Positions 27,023 to 37,446 of a stretch of DNA of 64,000 bases are shown here, piece by piece (within the stretch, counting starts at the first letter, position 1; every line of letters starts with the position of its first letter). The stretch is from Ignavibacteria bacterium. Its GTDB lineage: Bacteria; Bacteroidota; Ignavibacteria; Tepidaquicellales; Tepidaquicellaceae. The stretch lies in assembly GCA_016716125.1 (NCBI GenBank), contig JADJWZ010000007.1:1-64000 (forward strand), read 5' to 3'. Made by a program: the position numbers and the translations under genes. Under the pieces are notes generated by a model. The model was given only the letters and a program-made list of their open reading frames with translations. It searched no databases and was not told the origin of the DNA.

Positions 27023-29497
27023 TTATTTTTTAAATAATATTTTTTTGTTTTTAAAAACAAATGGAATTCCGTCTTCAACTTTTTCGACAGGAATAATTAT
27101 AAGTTTGCTTAAAATTTCTTCAGGCACTTCGATCAGATCTTTTTCATTATCTTTCGGAATCAGAACAGTCTTTATACCGCTTCTTACTGCAGCAAGAAGT
27201 TTCTCATTTAATCCGCCGATCGGAAGTACATTTCCCCTAAGTGTAATTTCACCGGTCATAGCGACATCAGGTCTGACAGGATTTTTAGTAATAGCTGATA
27301 TCATTGCCATGATCATAGTGATCCCTGCAGATGGACCGTCTTTTGGGATCGCACCTTCCGGTAAATGAATATGAATTTCCTTTTCCTTAAAAAAAGATTC
27401 AGGGATATTAAATTTTGATGCATTGGACTTAATATAAGAAAACCCTGCCTGCGCGGATTCTTTCATGATGTCGCCGAGCTTTCCGGTTAATATAAATTTA
27501 TTCGCGCCTTTCATAATATTTACATCTACGTGAAGAATATCTCCTCCCATGGAAGTCCATGCAAGTCCGACTACTGAACCGATATTATCTGATAATTTAT
27601 CCTCAGCGATTTTTTGTTTATACTTTTGCACACCAAGATATTTCCTTACCTGTTCTTCACTGATAATGATTTTTTTTCCCGGTTTGGACCCGCCTTTTTC
27701 AACAATCTCCCGCGTTACTTTTCTGATTACTGATGAAATTTCCCTTTCAAGATTCCTCACTCCTGCTTCGCGGGTATATTCCTGTATAATAAGGAGAATG
27801 ATCTGATCAGGAATTTTTATCATGCTATCGGTAAGTCCATGTTCAAGGATCTCTTTTGGAATGATATGTTTTTTTGCTATCTGAAGTTTTTCAAAATCAA
27901 GATAACTTCTCATTTCAATTATTTCCATTCGGTCAAGCAGCGGCAATGGAATATTGTAATAAACATTTGCCGTTGTTATAAACAGAACATTGGACAGATC
28001 ATAATCAACATCAAGATAATGATCATTGAACGTGGAATTTTGTTCCGGATCCAGAACCTCAAGCATCGCGCTTGACGGATCTCCTCTGAAGTCGCTGCTC
28101 ATTTTATCAATTTCATCAATGAGAATTACCGGATTAACGCTTCCCGCTTTTTTCATCGCCTGAATAATTTTCCCCGGCATTGATCCGATATATGTCCTTC
28201 TGTGTCCGCGGATCTCAGCTTCATCCCTTACTCCGCCTACTGAGATCCTCACAAAGTTTCTGTCGATCGCACGGGCAATTGATTTTCCCAAAGAAGTTTT
28301 ACCAACACCGGGAGGTCCGACAAAACACAGTATCTGACCTTTAGGAGATTTCTTTATATTCTTATCATGAAGAAGTTTCAGAACTGCCATGAGCTCAAGG
28401 ATTCTGTCCTTTGCCTTTTCAAGTCCGTAATGATCTTCGTCTAATATTTTTTTCGCATTGATGAGATTGAAATTATCTTCAGTGAATTTACTCCATGGTA
28501 CAGAGACCATCCAGTCGAGAAAATTTCTGATAACGGAATGATCAGGAGACATTGAAGGAATTTTTTTAAGCTTATTAAATTCATCCATTGCTTTTTTGAG
28601 AACTGGTTCAGGCATGCCGCTCGCTTCTATCTGTTCGCGAATTTTGATAAGGTCGGGATCAGTTTCCATACCTTCTCCGAGTTCATCCTGAAGAATTCGA
28701 ATCTGTTCCTGAACAATAAACTTCCTCTGATTCTTTTGCATGGTCTGATAGATCTTAGCGTCAATTTCCTTCTCCACGTTAAGCACTTCCATTTCAGAAC
28801 CAAGTATATACAGAATTTCATAAAACTGTTTATGAATATCATTCATCTCCAGAATCTTCTGCTTTTTACTAACATCTGCGCTGATGGTAGATGCAATATA
28901 ATACAACTTCCTGTCAGGTTCTTTTATGTTTTCAAATGCAACAAGAGTTTCCTGGGGAATTGATCTGTTAGTATTGACGTAATCCGTGAAGAGTTTAGTT
29001 GCCTGACGAATAAGAGCTTCAAGCTCAGTATCTTTTTTGAATGGATTAAACAGAATTTCAATTTCCGCTGAAATAAATTTATCGCTTTTAAATTTATTAA
29101 CTTTAGCTGTAACCAGACCGTCTACCAAAACTTTAATAAGTCCGTTCGGAAGTCTCAGCACCTGAATTATTTTTGCGACTGTTCCGGTTTTATTCAGATT
29201 TTCAAAAGTCGGCTCTTCGATTTTTTCATCGAGCTGAGAAACGAGCATTATGAATTTATCTTTTTCAAGAGAATTGTTGATTGCAGCAATTGTAGATTCT
29301 CTTCCCGCTAATATCGGGAACATCATATACGGAAAGACAACCATATCTTTCAGCGGAAGAACCGGAAGTTCATCAGGAATTGCTACTTTAAGATCCGGAA
29401 TGTTAGATTGGTTTTGATAGATTACTCCAGAAGAGTTTTCATCAATATTATCTTCATCATCAGGGAAATTAAAATCTTCTTCTTTACTTTTGGCCAT
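27023..29497 (-). CDS. lon: ATP-dependent Lon protease
   Basis: An 824-residue cytosolic AAA+ protease. The N-terminal substrate domain begins after an acidic leader of about 40 residues (LPVLPLKDMVVFPYMMFPI). The ATPase has Walker A GPPGVGKTS (about 394-402) and Walker B VILIDEIDKM. The protease domain shows the catalytic Ser723 in PKDGPSAG and Lys766 in LNEKLLAA. Length matches bacterial LonA. It heads the minus-strand run with dnaX and speB, and may share a promoter in the 318-bp gap upstream. Confidence 0.96.
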   Translation of the reverse strand: MAKSKEEDFNFPDDEDNIDENSSGVIYQNQSNIPDLKVAIPDELPVLPLKDMVVFPYMMFPILAGRESTIAAINNSLEKDKFIMLVSQLDEKIEEPTFENLNKTGTVAKIIQVLRLPNGLIKVLVDGLVTAKVNKFKSDKFISAEIEILFNPFKKDTELEALIRQATKLFTDYVNTNRSIPQETLVAFENIKEPDRKLYYIASTISADVSKKQKILEMNDIHKQFYEILYILGSEMEVLNVEKEIDAKIYQTMQKNQRKFIVQEQIRILQDELGEGMETDPDLIKIREQIEASGMPEPVLKKAMDEFNKLKKIPSMSPDHSVIRNFLDWMVSVPWSKFTEDNFNLINAKKILDEDHYGLEKAKDRILELMAVLKLLHDKNIKKSPKGQILCFVGPPGVGKTSLGKSIARAIDRNFVRISVGGVRDEAEIRGHRRTYIGSMPGKIIQAMKKAGSVNPVILIDEIDKMSSDFRGDPSSAMLEVLDPEQNSTFNDHYLDVDYDLSNVLFITTANVYYNIPLPLLDRMEIIEMRSYLDFEKLQIAKKHIIPKEILEHGLTDSMIKIPDQIILLIIQEYTREAGVRNLEREISSVIRKVTREIVEKGGSKPGKKIIISEEQVRKYLGVQKYKQKIAEDKLSDNIGSVVGLAWTSMGGDILHVDVNIMKGANKFILTGKLGDIMKESAQAGFSYIKSNASKFNIPESFFKEKEIHIHLPEGAIPKDGPSAGITMIMAMISAITKNPVRPDVAMTGEITLRGNVLPIGGLNEKLLAAVRSGIKTVLIPKDNEKDLIEVPEEILSKLIIIPVEKVEDGIPFVFKNKKILFKK

Positions 29498-29815
29498 TAT
29501 AATTTGTCCATTTAGAATTTGATTAATATAAAACTACATTAAAATAGTTTCAATCCTAAACTAAAAGAGTTGACTAATTTATTTTGAAAAATAATCCATT
29601 GAAGAAAAAAGAGATCCTGAACCAAAGCGTGATTAATTATAAATACTCAGAAAGAAATGAATCGGACTAAATTTTCTCATGCATATTCATAAAGAGTAAT
29701 AAATGTTACGGAATACAATTCAGCTTATTTCACTATACCGGATTTTTGCATTTTTCAAAAACTATACAATTACTAAAATAGTCTGCCTTATTAATTAAAT
29801 GGAAAGGATTAAGTT
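29498..29815. other. Intergenic gap between divergent genes
   Basis: AT-rich, no open frame of note and no hairpin with long arms. It must hold the promoters of lon and the T9SS cargo gene. The latter has a good ribosome site, GGAAAGGA, at 29801-29808 before the ATG at 29816. Confidence 0.5.
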
Positions 29816-31447
29816 ATGAAAAAAAATCATTCTCTCGTTGTATTGCTTGTTTTATGTTTTTCCATTCTTTCATTTTCTTCCATGAAAGATCAGCCTCACA
29901 AAAAAGTAACATCAGATTCAAATCCGGTTTATTCGTTTGCTGTTACTTCGAAAAAGCTTGAAGCTAACAATATAAGCACCTGGTTCAGATCAAACGGCTC
30001 ATTTAACAGAGATCCGACTACTGGAAACTCAGGTTTCGAATGGCCAAAAGGTGCGGCTAAATTTGCAAGGTATGCTTCCGGATTATGGCTTGGCGGAGTT
30101 GTAAACGGCAGTATCCTTGTTGCTATAGCTGAGTATGACTATGAATATCTGCCGGGATATGTTGACAACAATGGTGATCCGCAGGGAAGCGACGATCCGA
30201 ATTACAGGATCTTTAGTTTTTCTGATGATGACTCTGTTGATTTCGGAGCATGGAGAACAATTGCTTCTCAGCAGGGCGCTTATCTGAACAGCAGCGGTAA
30301 TCCGTTCCGGATGGGATCGCAGACAATGTTTTATAGTTATACAGACGGTTATCCTGCTGCACATACAAATAATGCAGGAAGCACTTTGCCCCTAAAGGCG
30401 CAGATACTTCAGACGAACTGGGCTTACATAAATGTGAATCTGAGAGATGTTGCTTTCACGGAATTCAGGATCATAAACAGAAGTAATCAGGTTTGGAATA
30501 ATTTTTATATTTCTGTCTGGACTGATGATGATCTGGGCAATGCTACAGATGATGCAGTCGGAATTGACACTGCATCAGAATATAAACTTGGTTACACTTA
30601 CAATTTTACAAACAATGACACTGAATACGGAGCAGCTCCGCCGGCAGTCGGATATACAATATTGAGAGGACCTGTGGTTCCCAGTATCGGTGATACTGTC
30701 AGATATTACAGTCCTCCGGGATCAAATAATCTTATTGTAAAACCGAACATGAAAGAAATAAAACTTTCATCATTTAATACATACATAAACGGAGATCCTA
30801 CAACAGGGGATCCTTCGAATTTTCAGGAAACCTATTATAACCTTCAGGGCTTAAAAAGGGACGGCTCGCCGTGGAGAAATCCTTTTACAAATGAGATCTC
30901 AAAATTTCCTTACAGCGGAGCGCCTGAAATTCCGACAGGATGGGTAATGTCATCAGGCAGCGACAGACGTTTTTTAATGACAATGGGACCGATAAATATG
31001 GTTCCGGGAGATACACAGTCAGTGATCTGCGCTCAGGTTATTGCAAGGGGAACAAGTAATCTTAACAGCATAACACGTTTAAGACAGCTTGCCCATCACG
31101 TCCAGGGGATTTATTATAATAATTTTCAGTCTGTTTTGAATGTCAATAACTATTCAAACTTAACTCCTGAAAAATATTCTCTGCATCAGAACTATCCGAA
31201 TCCTTTTAATCCTTCGACTAAGATCAGGTTTGATATTCCTTCTAATTCAAGCGGTCAGCTTTCGAATGTGAAATTAACGGTATATAATTCTTTAGGAAAT
31301 TTAGTAAAAACACTTGTGAATGAAAAAATGAACAGCGGCAGTTATGAAACTGAATTCAGAGGTGAAGATCTTTCAAGCGGAGTTTATTTTTACAAGCTTG
31401 AAACTGAAGGATTTATTCAGACAAAAAGAATGGTCTTTTTGAAATAA
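29816..31447 (+). CDS. Secreted protein of unknown fold with T9SS sorting domain
   Basis: Start supported by GGAAAGGA 7 bases upstream. Signal peptide LVVLLVLCFSILSFSS. The body (about 40-450) contains no family I recognise but has a conserved-looking opening (NISTWFRSNGSFNRDP, FEWPKGAAKFARYASGLWLGG) also typical of abundant Ignavibacteria surface proteins of unknown role. It is aromatic- and Asn-rich with motifs such as WTDDDLGNATDD. The C-terminus has QNYPNPFNPST and ends KRMVFLK, a type A T9SS sorting domain. Followed by a strong terminator. Confidence 0.8.
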   Translation: MKKNHSLVVLLVLCFSILSFSSMKDQPHKKVTSDSNPVYSFAVTSKKLEANNISTWFRSNGSFNRDPTTGNSGFEWPKGAAKFARYASGLWLGGVVNGSILVAIAEYDYEYLPGYVDNNGDPQGSDDPNYRIFSFSDDDSVDFGAWRTIASQQGAYLNSSGNPFRMGSQTMFYSYTDGYPAAHTNNAGSTLPLKAQILQTNWAYINVNLRDVAFTEFRIINRSNQVWNNFYISVWTDDDLGNATDDAVGIDTASEYKLGYTYNFTNNDTEYGAAPPAVGYTILRGPVVPSIGDTVRYYSPPGSNNLIVKPNMKEIKLSSFNTYINGDPTTGDPSNFQETYYNLQGLKRDGSPWRNPFTNEISKFPYSGAPEIPTGWVMSSGSDRRFLMTMGPINMVPGDTQSVICAQVIARGTSNLNSITRLRQLAHHVQGIYYNNFQSVLNVNNYSNLTPEKYSLHQNYPNPFNPSTKIRFDIPSNSSGQLSNVKLTVYNSLGNLVKTLVNEKMNSGSYETEFRGEDLSSGVYFYKLETEGFIQTKRMVFLK

Positions 31448-31472
31448 GCATTAAACATTATTAATAAACTAA

Positions 31473-31508
31473 AGCTCTGCGTGAAATTTTACGCAGGGCT
31501 TTTTTTTT
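31473..31508 (+). terminator. Rho-independent terminator
   Basis: AGCTCTGCGT / ACGCAGGGCT (31473-31482 and 31491-31500) followed by eight T. Confidence 0.87.
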
Positions 31509-31820
31509 GAAAAATATTGGGAAAATTTTTAGTGATTTGATTAAACCATATAAGTTGGATTAAATTACATAGTGAAAGAATAGAAAATTAATTATAATAA
31601 CTGAAGATTAATTTACACTACCGATCTATATAAACTAATTTGCATTTTGGAATTTCACATACAAAATTAAGATCTGTGGAATGAATGAAAATTTTACAAA
31701 TGACAAAAGTCGTATCCTGACAGAAGTAATGACAGGAATTGTCCTCCTGTTAATAACTGTCGCAGCTTACTTACTCAATACTGCTGAGGGAAATACTACT
31801 GAATTGAAATACTGTCTTTA

Positions 31821-32879
31821 TCAATTTTTTTCACCTTTGAAAAGAGTCAGCAGACCGAAAGCAATTGCAAGAATCACTGGACCCATGAATATTCCGAGAA
31901 TGCCGAAAAGCTGTAATCCTCCGATAACACTAAAGAAAACAAAAAGCTCATTCATCTTTGTGCGGCTGTTAATAAGTTTTGGCAAAAGAAAATTATCAAC
32001 CATTCCGATCACAACTGAAGCATAAACTGTTAAGATAATTGCTTTGGTAATATCACCAGATGCGAACAGGACTATAATAACGGGAACAGTTACAAAAGCA
32101 GTCCCTCCTGTCGGGATGAGAGAAAAAAACATTGCCAGTGTACCGAGAAGAATGAAAGACGGAATGCCCAGAATCCAGAATATTATACCGGCTAATACTC
32201 CCTGAATTACGGCTACAAACAATGATCCTCTGAGAGTTGCATTAATTATACCGGAAGTTTTTCTGATCAGCTCTTTTGCCTGATCACTTTCCATTGGGAG
32301 TATTCCGGGGAGATCATTTACAATTTTTTTTCCGTCACGGAATAAATAAAACATACTGAAAATTGCAAGAAGTATTCCGACTAGCATTCCAAGGACTCCT
32401 TCAACAAAAATCAGCGAAGCAGATAACATTACTTCGCTTATCTTTGACACAAACGCTTTAATGTCTTCCGGTTTTAAAACATTGTCAAGATTGACAAATC
32501 CGCTTATGTAAGTATAAAAATTCCCAAGCCAGCTGTGTCTCGGATCATTGATAGTCTGCTGTATTTCATCCATGGTTATACTTGCAAATCCGGCAAGTTC
32601 ATTAATAACTGCAGCGGAAACAAAAAATAAAGGTATAATAAAAGTAAGAAACGAAACGAAGATTGTAACCAGTGCGCTCAAAGCATGCTTGCCTGTTTTT
32701 TTCATCAGCCTGTCGTACACCGGATGGAATATGATTACAAGTATAGCCGACCATAACAAAACTGAAACGAATGGAGCCAGCATAAGCCAGCAAATATAAA
32801 GCATTAGTCCCGTAAAAAACATAAGCAGTATAAACTGCGCTAGCTTTTTTCTTTCGGTTATATTAAATCCCTGTGACAT
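31821..32879 (-). CDS. AI-2E family (PerM/YhhT-like) permease
   Basis: A 352-residue protein with about seven to eight helices. The N-terminal pair (FILLMFFTGLMLYICWLML, VSVLLWSAILVIIFHPVYDRL) is typical. So are the central periplasmic loop, GILLAIFSMFYLFRDGKK and the C-terminal GGLQLFGILGIFMGPVILA. Family members export or import small signals or ions (TqsA, sodium-proton antiport activities reported); here the substrate is unknown. It is monocistronic and faces the T9SS cargo gene, 373 bp apart. Confidence 0.9.
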   Translation of the reverse strand: MSQGFNITERKKLAQFILLMFFTGLMLYICWLMLAPFVSVLLWSAILVIIFHPVYDRLMKKTGKHALSALVTIFVSFLTFIIPLFFVSAAVINELAGFASITMDEIQQTINDPRHSWLGNFYTYISGFVNLDNVLKPEDIKAFVSKISEVMLSASLIFVEGVLGMLVGILLAIFSMFYLFRDGKKIVNDLPGILPMESDQAKELIRKTSGIINATLRGSLFVAVIQGVLAGIIFWILGIPSFILLGTLAMFFSLIPTGGTAFVTVPVIIVLFASGDITKAIILTVYASVVIGMVDNFLLPKLINSRTKMNELFVFFSVIGGLQLFGILGIFMGPVILAIAFGLLTLFKGEKN

Positions 32880-33310
32880 AATTAATAGAGTGATATGATA
32901 TTAGAGCTGTAAAATACAATAGTCATTGTAGTTTTAATAGTCTGAAATTTAATTATTCTGCTTTTATGAATGATTGGCTTTTTTTATATTATATTTGATT
33001 ATTATCTGAATTTATATAAGATAGTTCCGGCTGAATCAATTAAGGTTTAGTTAAAATTATTTTAACCAGACCTACATGATAATATAAACTGAATACAGGC
33101 AAGTAATTTAAATGATAATTACTGTTAAACCAAAGTTGAAAAGAAATTGTCTATTATTTGAATTACTTTGCCGCAGAATACGGTAAATATTTTTTATAAA
33201 TGAACTAAGTTATTATTGCCGGAAAAGAAATTAATAATTAGATTCCGGAACCATATTTAAATTAAGCAGTATATTACCCGAATCTTTTTAAAACTTTTAA
33301 TGAAAATATT
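32880..33310. other. 431-bp AT-rich intergenic region between divergent genes
   Basis: No open frame longer than trivial, no tRNA-like fold and no long inverted repeat seen. A short AATTAAGGTTTAGTTAAAATT-like AT stretch near 33040 is the only notable texture. Promoters for the permease and the DUF6600 gene must lie here. Confidence 0.4.
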
Positions 33311-34633
33311 ATGTCTAAGAAAAATCCTTTAATATTTATATTAGCTTTGTTTATATCAGGATTAATTTCCTTTTATAATGCAGGTGCACAGGAAATTCCC
33401 GGCAACAGTGAGGATAAAAGTCCTGTATTTATTGATACCATTGAAACCTCGGAAAATCTTCTGGATTCCAATGAAGTCTATAAAAAGCAATTCGATGAGC
33501 TCTCTGAAGACGGTGACTGGATCAAAGTTAAAAAGTCAGATTTTTTAAGAGACCTGACTGAAGAGACGGGAGAAAACCTTCAGTATTATTATACGGAAGA
33601 CGGAGCTTACATTTTTGTCTGGCGTCCGCACAGCGCTTACGAAGGATGGAATCCATATTATAACGGAAGATGGTTCTTCTCATATTACGGCTGGACATGG
33701 ATTTCTAATTATTCTTGGGGTTGGGGTCCGTATCATTACGGGAGATGGTATTTCAGTAATTTTTACGGATGGATATGGATGCCCGGAAATGTATGGGCGG
33801 CGAATTGGGTTACCTGGCGTGATTGCGGTTCCTACTACGGCTGGTATCCAACATGCCCGAGGGTTTACTGGAGAGGTCACGGCAACAGATGGCATAGAAA
33901 TAAACTTTATACATATAACCCTCAAAACTGGGTAATAGTACAAAAGTCAGATTTTACTAAAAGAATCGATGAGAAAATAGTTCAGGATCCGGTTGACAAT
34001 ATTAATATTTTACAGAATTCAGAAAAAGTTAAGATTTCTAAATACTCTGATGCAAATACAAAGATATTTAAATATACAGGACCCGATGTTAAAACTGTTT
34101 CAAAAGAAGCGAATGAAAAAATCACTCCGAAAAATATTGAAATAAAAAACCCGGTTACCGTTAAGAATGAAGGCAATACAAAAGTAACGAAGAAAAATGA
34201 TGTCAATTCAACAGGTAATGAAAAATATAACCCGCCTCCCGGCAAAAGCAACGATGTTAAGAATGATAAAAAACCGGAAATAAAAATAAAGGAATCCAAA
34301 GGTCAGGACACTAAAAATTATAATCCTCCTAAAAACCCCGGCACAAAGAATAATCCTCCTAATAATCCGGGTACAAAGAGCAATCCGCCTGTAAGAAAGG
34401 ATAATAATTCGAAAAGAAGTAATAACGGAAAAAGTAAAAGCAGTAATATTGAAACAATAGAAAGTTATGATGGGGTCAGTAATAGCGTAAATAATGAATC
34501 GAGTTCAGGCAGCGGCAATAATCCGGGAAGTAATAATAATACGGAAAGTACAGGCGTAGAAAGCAGCAAAGGGAATTCTGATAACAGCGGAAACGAAAAC
34601 TCAGGTAAAGACAAAACGGTGAATACTAAGTAA
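33311..34633 (+). CDS. Secreted DUF6600-like Trp/Tyr/Gly-rich protein with low-complexity tail
   Basis: Signal peptide, residues 1-27. After an acidic linker (to about 95) comes a Trp/Tyr-rich block of short repeats, WNPYYNGRWFFSYYGWTW, WGPYHYGRWYFS, GWIWMPGNVWAANWVTWR, which matches the DUF6600 repeat (usually FYxPLxxxGxWxxxxxYGWVWxP). These proteins are envelope-associated and of unknown function. The C-terminal 200 residues are Lys/Asn/Ser/Pro-rich with imperfect NPPNNPGTK repeats and no fold. A terminator follows. Confidence 0.72.
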   Translation: MSKKNPLIFILALFISGLISFYNAGAQEIPGNSEDKSPVFIDTIETSENLLDSNEVYKKQFDELSEDGDWIKVKKSDFLRDLTEETGENLQYYYTEDGAYIFVWRPHSAYEGWNPYYNGRWFFSYYGWTWISNYSWGWGPYHYGRWYFSNFYGWIWMPGNVWAANWVTWRDCGSYYGWYPTCPRVYWRGHGNRWHRNKLYTYNPQNWVIVQKSDFTKRIDEKIVQDPVDNINILQNSEKVKISKYSDANTKIFKYTGPDVKTVSKEANEKITPKNIEIKNPVTVKNEGNTKVTKKNDVNSTGNEKYNPPPGKSNDVKNDKKPEIKIKESKGQDTKNYNPPKNPGTKNNPPNNPGTKSNPPVRKDNNSKRSNNGKSKSSNIETIESYDGVSNSVNNESSSGSGNNPGSNNNTESTGVESSKGNSDNSGNENSGKDKTVNTK

Positions 34634-34653
34634 TATTTAATTTGTAATATCAT

Positions 34654-34686
34654 AAAACCGGAATTTCTGCAATTCCGGTTTTTTTA
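34654..34686 (+). terminator. Rho-independent terminator
   Basis: AACCGGAATT / AATTCCGGTT (34656-34665 and 34671-34680) with a 5-base loop and a seven-T run. Confidence 0.88.
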
Positions 34687-34866
34687 TTTTAATGAAATTT
34701 ATGTTTAGAATAAATGAACTTTGAATTAAGTATAAACAGTTATTACTAATGTATCGATCGATCAAATAAACAGTTCAAATTTATAACCAAGAATCCGTTT
34801 ATATTTTAAATGAACTTCAGATACGAATAAGGCTTTATACTTCAAATAACAAATATTTTAATTGTC

Positions 34867-37446
34867 TTGATTAAACTTCATAATAGAAATATTTTTAAGA
34901 AAAACATTCACACCTTGAAAACCGGAAAGTTAACATCTTATATATTATTAATAACTGCTGCTGTATTTTTGTCAGGCAGTTGTAATTTCATTACTCACAG
35001 TACTCTTTCAAAGGACAATTCAATAGATTCACTCAATACTGAACCGGAACCGGATTATGATGTGACGTTAGATTTCGAATATCAGGATTTTACTTCATAT
35101 TTATATATGGGTAACAGGATCGAGAATTTTACAGCATATTTTAATACGTTTTTTAAATCACAGGAAGATTATGATGAAGCTTTTGAAGAATTCAGAACGT
35201 CATTTATTGCAGTGTTTAACAGAAGAATAGATTCATTGCTTGTTGACCCGCCGGTTACACAAAGTGTAAAAGATAAATTAAATAAATCGATTGAAAGAAG
35301 TTCGAAGATTATTCAGTTTCACAGGAACAGTAAATTCATTGATGATGCAGTTTTGCTGATTGGTAAATCTTATTACCTCTTAAATGATTATATAAATGCC
35401 GAAAGAAAATTCAATGAGTTTCTTTCAAAATTTTCGAGCAGTGATCTGATTGATGAAGCATTATTGTATCTCGCTAGGACGAAGAATAAACTCGGTAAAC
35501 AGAAAGAAGCGGAATCAGTATATAAAAGTTTATTAAATAACTATTCTGATTCTGAAATGAGATCCCTAGCAGCGCGGGACTTCGGAGTACTTGAATATAA
35601 AAAAGGAAGACCGGAGGAAGCTGCAAAATATTTCAGAAAAGCGATAGAATATTCTAATGATAATGTAAGAAAAGCAGAAGGTCAGTTTATACTTGCAAAA
35701 CTGCTTTCGCTATACAAACCAGAGCTTTCAGCGACTGAGTTTAAAAAGGTACTGGATTATACTTCGGATTTTGATCTGTCCTTTTATGGCAGAGTTAATT
35801 ATGCCATAGGACTTTCATATAATAAAAAATATACTGAAGCAGACGATGAGCTGACAAGTCTCAGGAGTAAATACAGGGATGAAGTAGCGTATGCGCAGAT
35901 TGTGGATCTTGAGATCGCAAATAATTATTATACTCAGAAAAAGCTTAAAGAAGCAATGGATAAGTATTATGAAGTAATTGTCAAATATCCAAATACCGTA
36001 GCTTCTTCAGATGCATATTATTTTATAGGAAGACATGAAGAGGAAGTTAACGGTAATTATCTTAATGCTCTTGTTAATTATACAAAATCATCACAGGAAA
36101 ATTCAGCGTCTGAATATAATAAAATAGTAACAGGAAAGGTCACGGATCTCGGCAGATATTTTACACTGCAAAGTGAAGTATCGGATTCTAAACAGATAGA
36201 GATACCTCAGGAAAATTTTGAAGTGGAAAAGTACAGAGCGTTTTATAATGAAGAAATGGGAATTGAACAATTTAATGAAAGTAATAAAAGCGGAGACAAC
36301 AAGGGAAATGAAAACTCCGGTGAAGATGACGGGAGACAGCGGGGAGACGGAAAAGGAAAACCGGGCGGATTCAGAGAAATAATTTTTTCTGATTTAAATG
36401 ACTCGCTTGAAAATCCGGACCCGGGTAATTCCGAAGATGATCCAAATGTCATGACCAACCCCGGAAACGTGACTAACCCCGGGAATGTGACTAACCCCGG
36501 AAATGTGACTAATCCCGGAAATATTGATAATACTGAAAAAAAGGATGGATCAGAAATTCAGGATACTTCTAATACCGTTAATTTAGACTCTCTGAATAAA
36601 GCACAGGAAGAAGCTGAATTAAAAACAAAAGAAGATAAAATTTTTAACGGATATTATGAACTTGCGGAGATATTTAATTACAAACTTAACAAAAGTGATT
36701 CTGCTGAATTTTATCTGAAATTGCTGCTGCAAAAATTCAATGATCCTGAAAAAAGATCCAAAGTTCTTTATACACTTGGAAACTATTATGTTAACGTGAA
36801 TGACAAAGTGAATGCAGATGAAACTTTCGGAAAACTAATCTCTGAATTTCCGGGTTCCTTATATGCTTTTGAAGCAAAGAAAATACTTGGGTTGGAAGTA
36901 ACAAGGGAAGATGTTGCAATTGATTCGACTGATGCGAAATTTAATAAAGCTATAGAATTTTATAACGGAAAAAATTTCGCGGAAGCTTTAAACATTTTAA
37001 GACAGGTAGATGTAGAGACAAAGTTAGATTCCGTAAAAGCGAAGTCTTTATACGGAATTGGATTTGTATATGAAAACGGACTTTCAAATAAAGACAGTTC
37101 GCTGTTTTATTATAAGAAGTTAAGAGACACATATCCTGAGTCGGTATATTCGCTTAAGGTCTCGGAACTTCTGGACTACTATGCTATGCTTGAAGAAAAT
37201 GAAATGGCGGATTCTTTAAGTAATGTTTCAGATACTCTGAAAACCGGAACTTCTGAAATTAATGAGTCCGGTGAAGATAAAGAAAAAATATCGGAAGAAG
37301 AAAACGAGAATCCGGAAAACCCTGAAATTAAAACGGATGATGCCGGTGATGAAGAAAAGAAACAGCTAACCCCTGAGGAAATAGAGCAAATGCTTAAAGA
37401 ATCCGAAACTGATCCTAATAATCCACCCGAAAATCAGGATCAGTAA
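34867..37446 (+). CDS. TPR lipoprotein, PorW/SprE-like T9SS component
   Basis: An 859-residue protein with TTG start, a hydrophobic helix and lipobox LSGSC (Cys39). The N-terminal mature part (YMGNRIENFTAYFNTFFKS) resembles PorW/SprE, the outer-membrane lipoprotein that links the T9SS motor to its translocon. TPR repeats run from about 100 to 400 (FIDDAVLLIGKSYYLLNDY) and again at 590-780. They flank an acidic low-complexity insert (470-580) with four TNPGNV units. The last 80 residues are Glu/Lys/Asn-rich. Assignment to PorW rests on architecture and the many T9SS cargo genes nearby; a generic TPR lipoprotein is the alternative. The stop overlaps the convergent E1 gene by 7 bp. Confidence 0.7.
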   Translation: MIKLHNRNIFKKNIHTLKTGKLTSYILLITAAVFLSGSCNFITHSTLSKDNSIDSLNTEPEPDYDVTLDFEYQDFTSYLYMGNRIENFTAYFNTFFKSQEDYDEAFEEFRTSFIAVFNRRIDSLLVDPPVTQSVKDKLNKSIERSSKIIQFHRNSKFIDDAVLLIGKSYYLLNDYINAERKFNEFLSKFSSSDLIDEALLYLARTKNKLGKQKEAESVYKSLLNNYSDSEMRSLAARDFGVLEYKKGRPEEAAKYFRKAIEYSNDNVRKAEGQFILAKLLSLYKPELSATEFKKVLDYTSDFDLSFYGRVNYAIGLSYNKKYTEADDELTSLRSKYRDEVAYAQIVDLEIANNYYTQKKLKEAMDKYYEVIVKYPNTVASSDAYYFIGRHEEEVNGNYLNALVNYTKSSQENSASEYNKIVTGKVTDLGRYFTLQSEVSDSKQIEIPQENFEVEKYRAFYNEEMGIEQFNESNKSGDNKGNENSGEDDGRQRGDGKGKPGGFREIIFSDLNDSLENPDPGNSEDDPNVMTNPGNVTNPGNVTNPGNVTNPGNIDNTEKKDGSEIQDTSNTVNLDSLNKAQEEAELKTKEDKIFNGYYELAEIFNYKLNKSDSAEFYLKLLLQKFNDPEKRSKVLYTLGNYYVNVNDKVNADETFGKLISEFPGSLYAFEAKKILGLEVTREDVAIDSTDAKFNKAIEFYNGKNFAEALNILRQVDVETKLDSVKAKSLYGIGFVYENGLSNKDSSLFYYKKLRDTYPESVYSLKVSELLDYYAMLEENEMADSLSNVSDTLKTGTSEINESGEDKEKISEEENENPENPEIKTDDAGDEEKKQLTPEEIEQMLKESETDPNNPPENQDQ
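36454..36525 (+). repeat. 18-bp tandem repeat, four units, coding TNPGNV
   Basis: Four units of 18 bp with synonymous differences (for example GGA/GGG and AAC/AAT), inside the PorW-like gene. Repeat-number change here would be in frame. Confidence 0.85.

Noticed and set aside
31681..32025. Open frame of 114 codons with a hydrophobic N-terminus, overlapping the permease gene end
   Set aside because: More than half lies antisense to the well-supported AI-2E permease and no family or ribosome site supports it.
36454..36525. Possible CRISPR-like repeats
   Set aside because: The 18-bp units are contiguous, in frame and lack spacers; they encode a peptide repeat.
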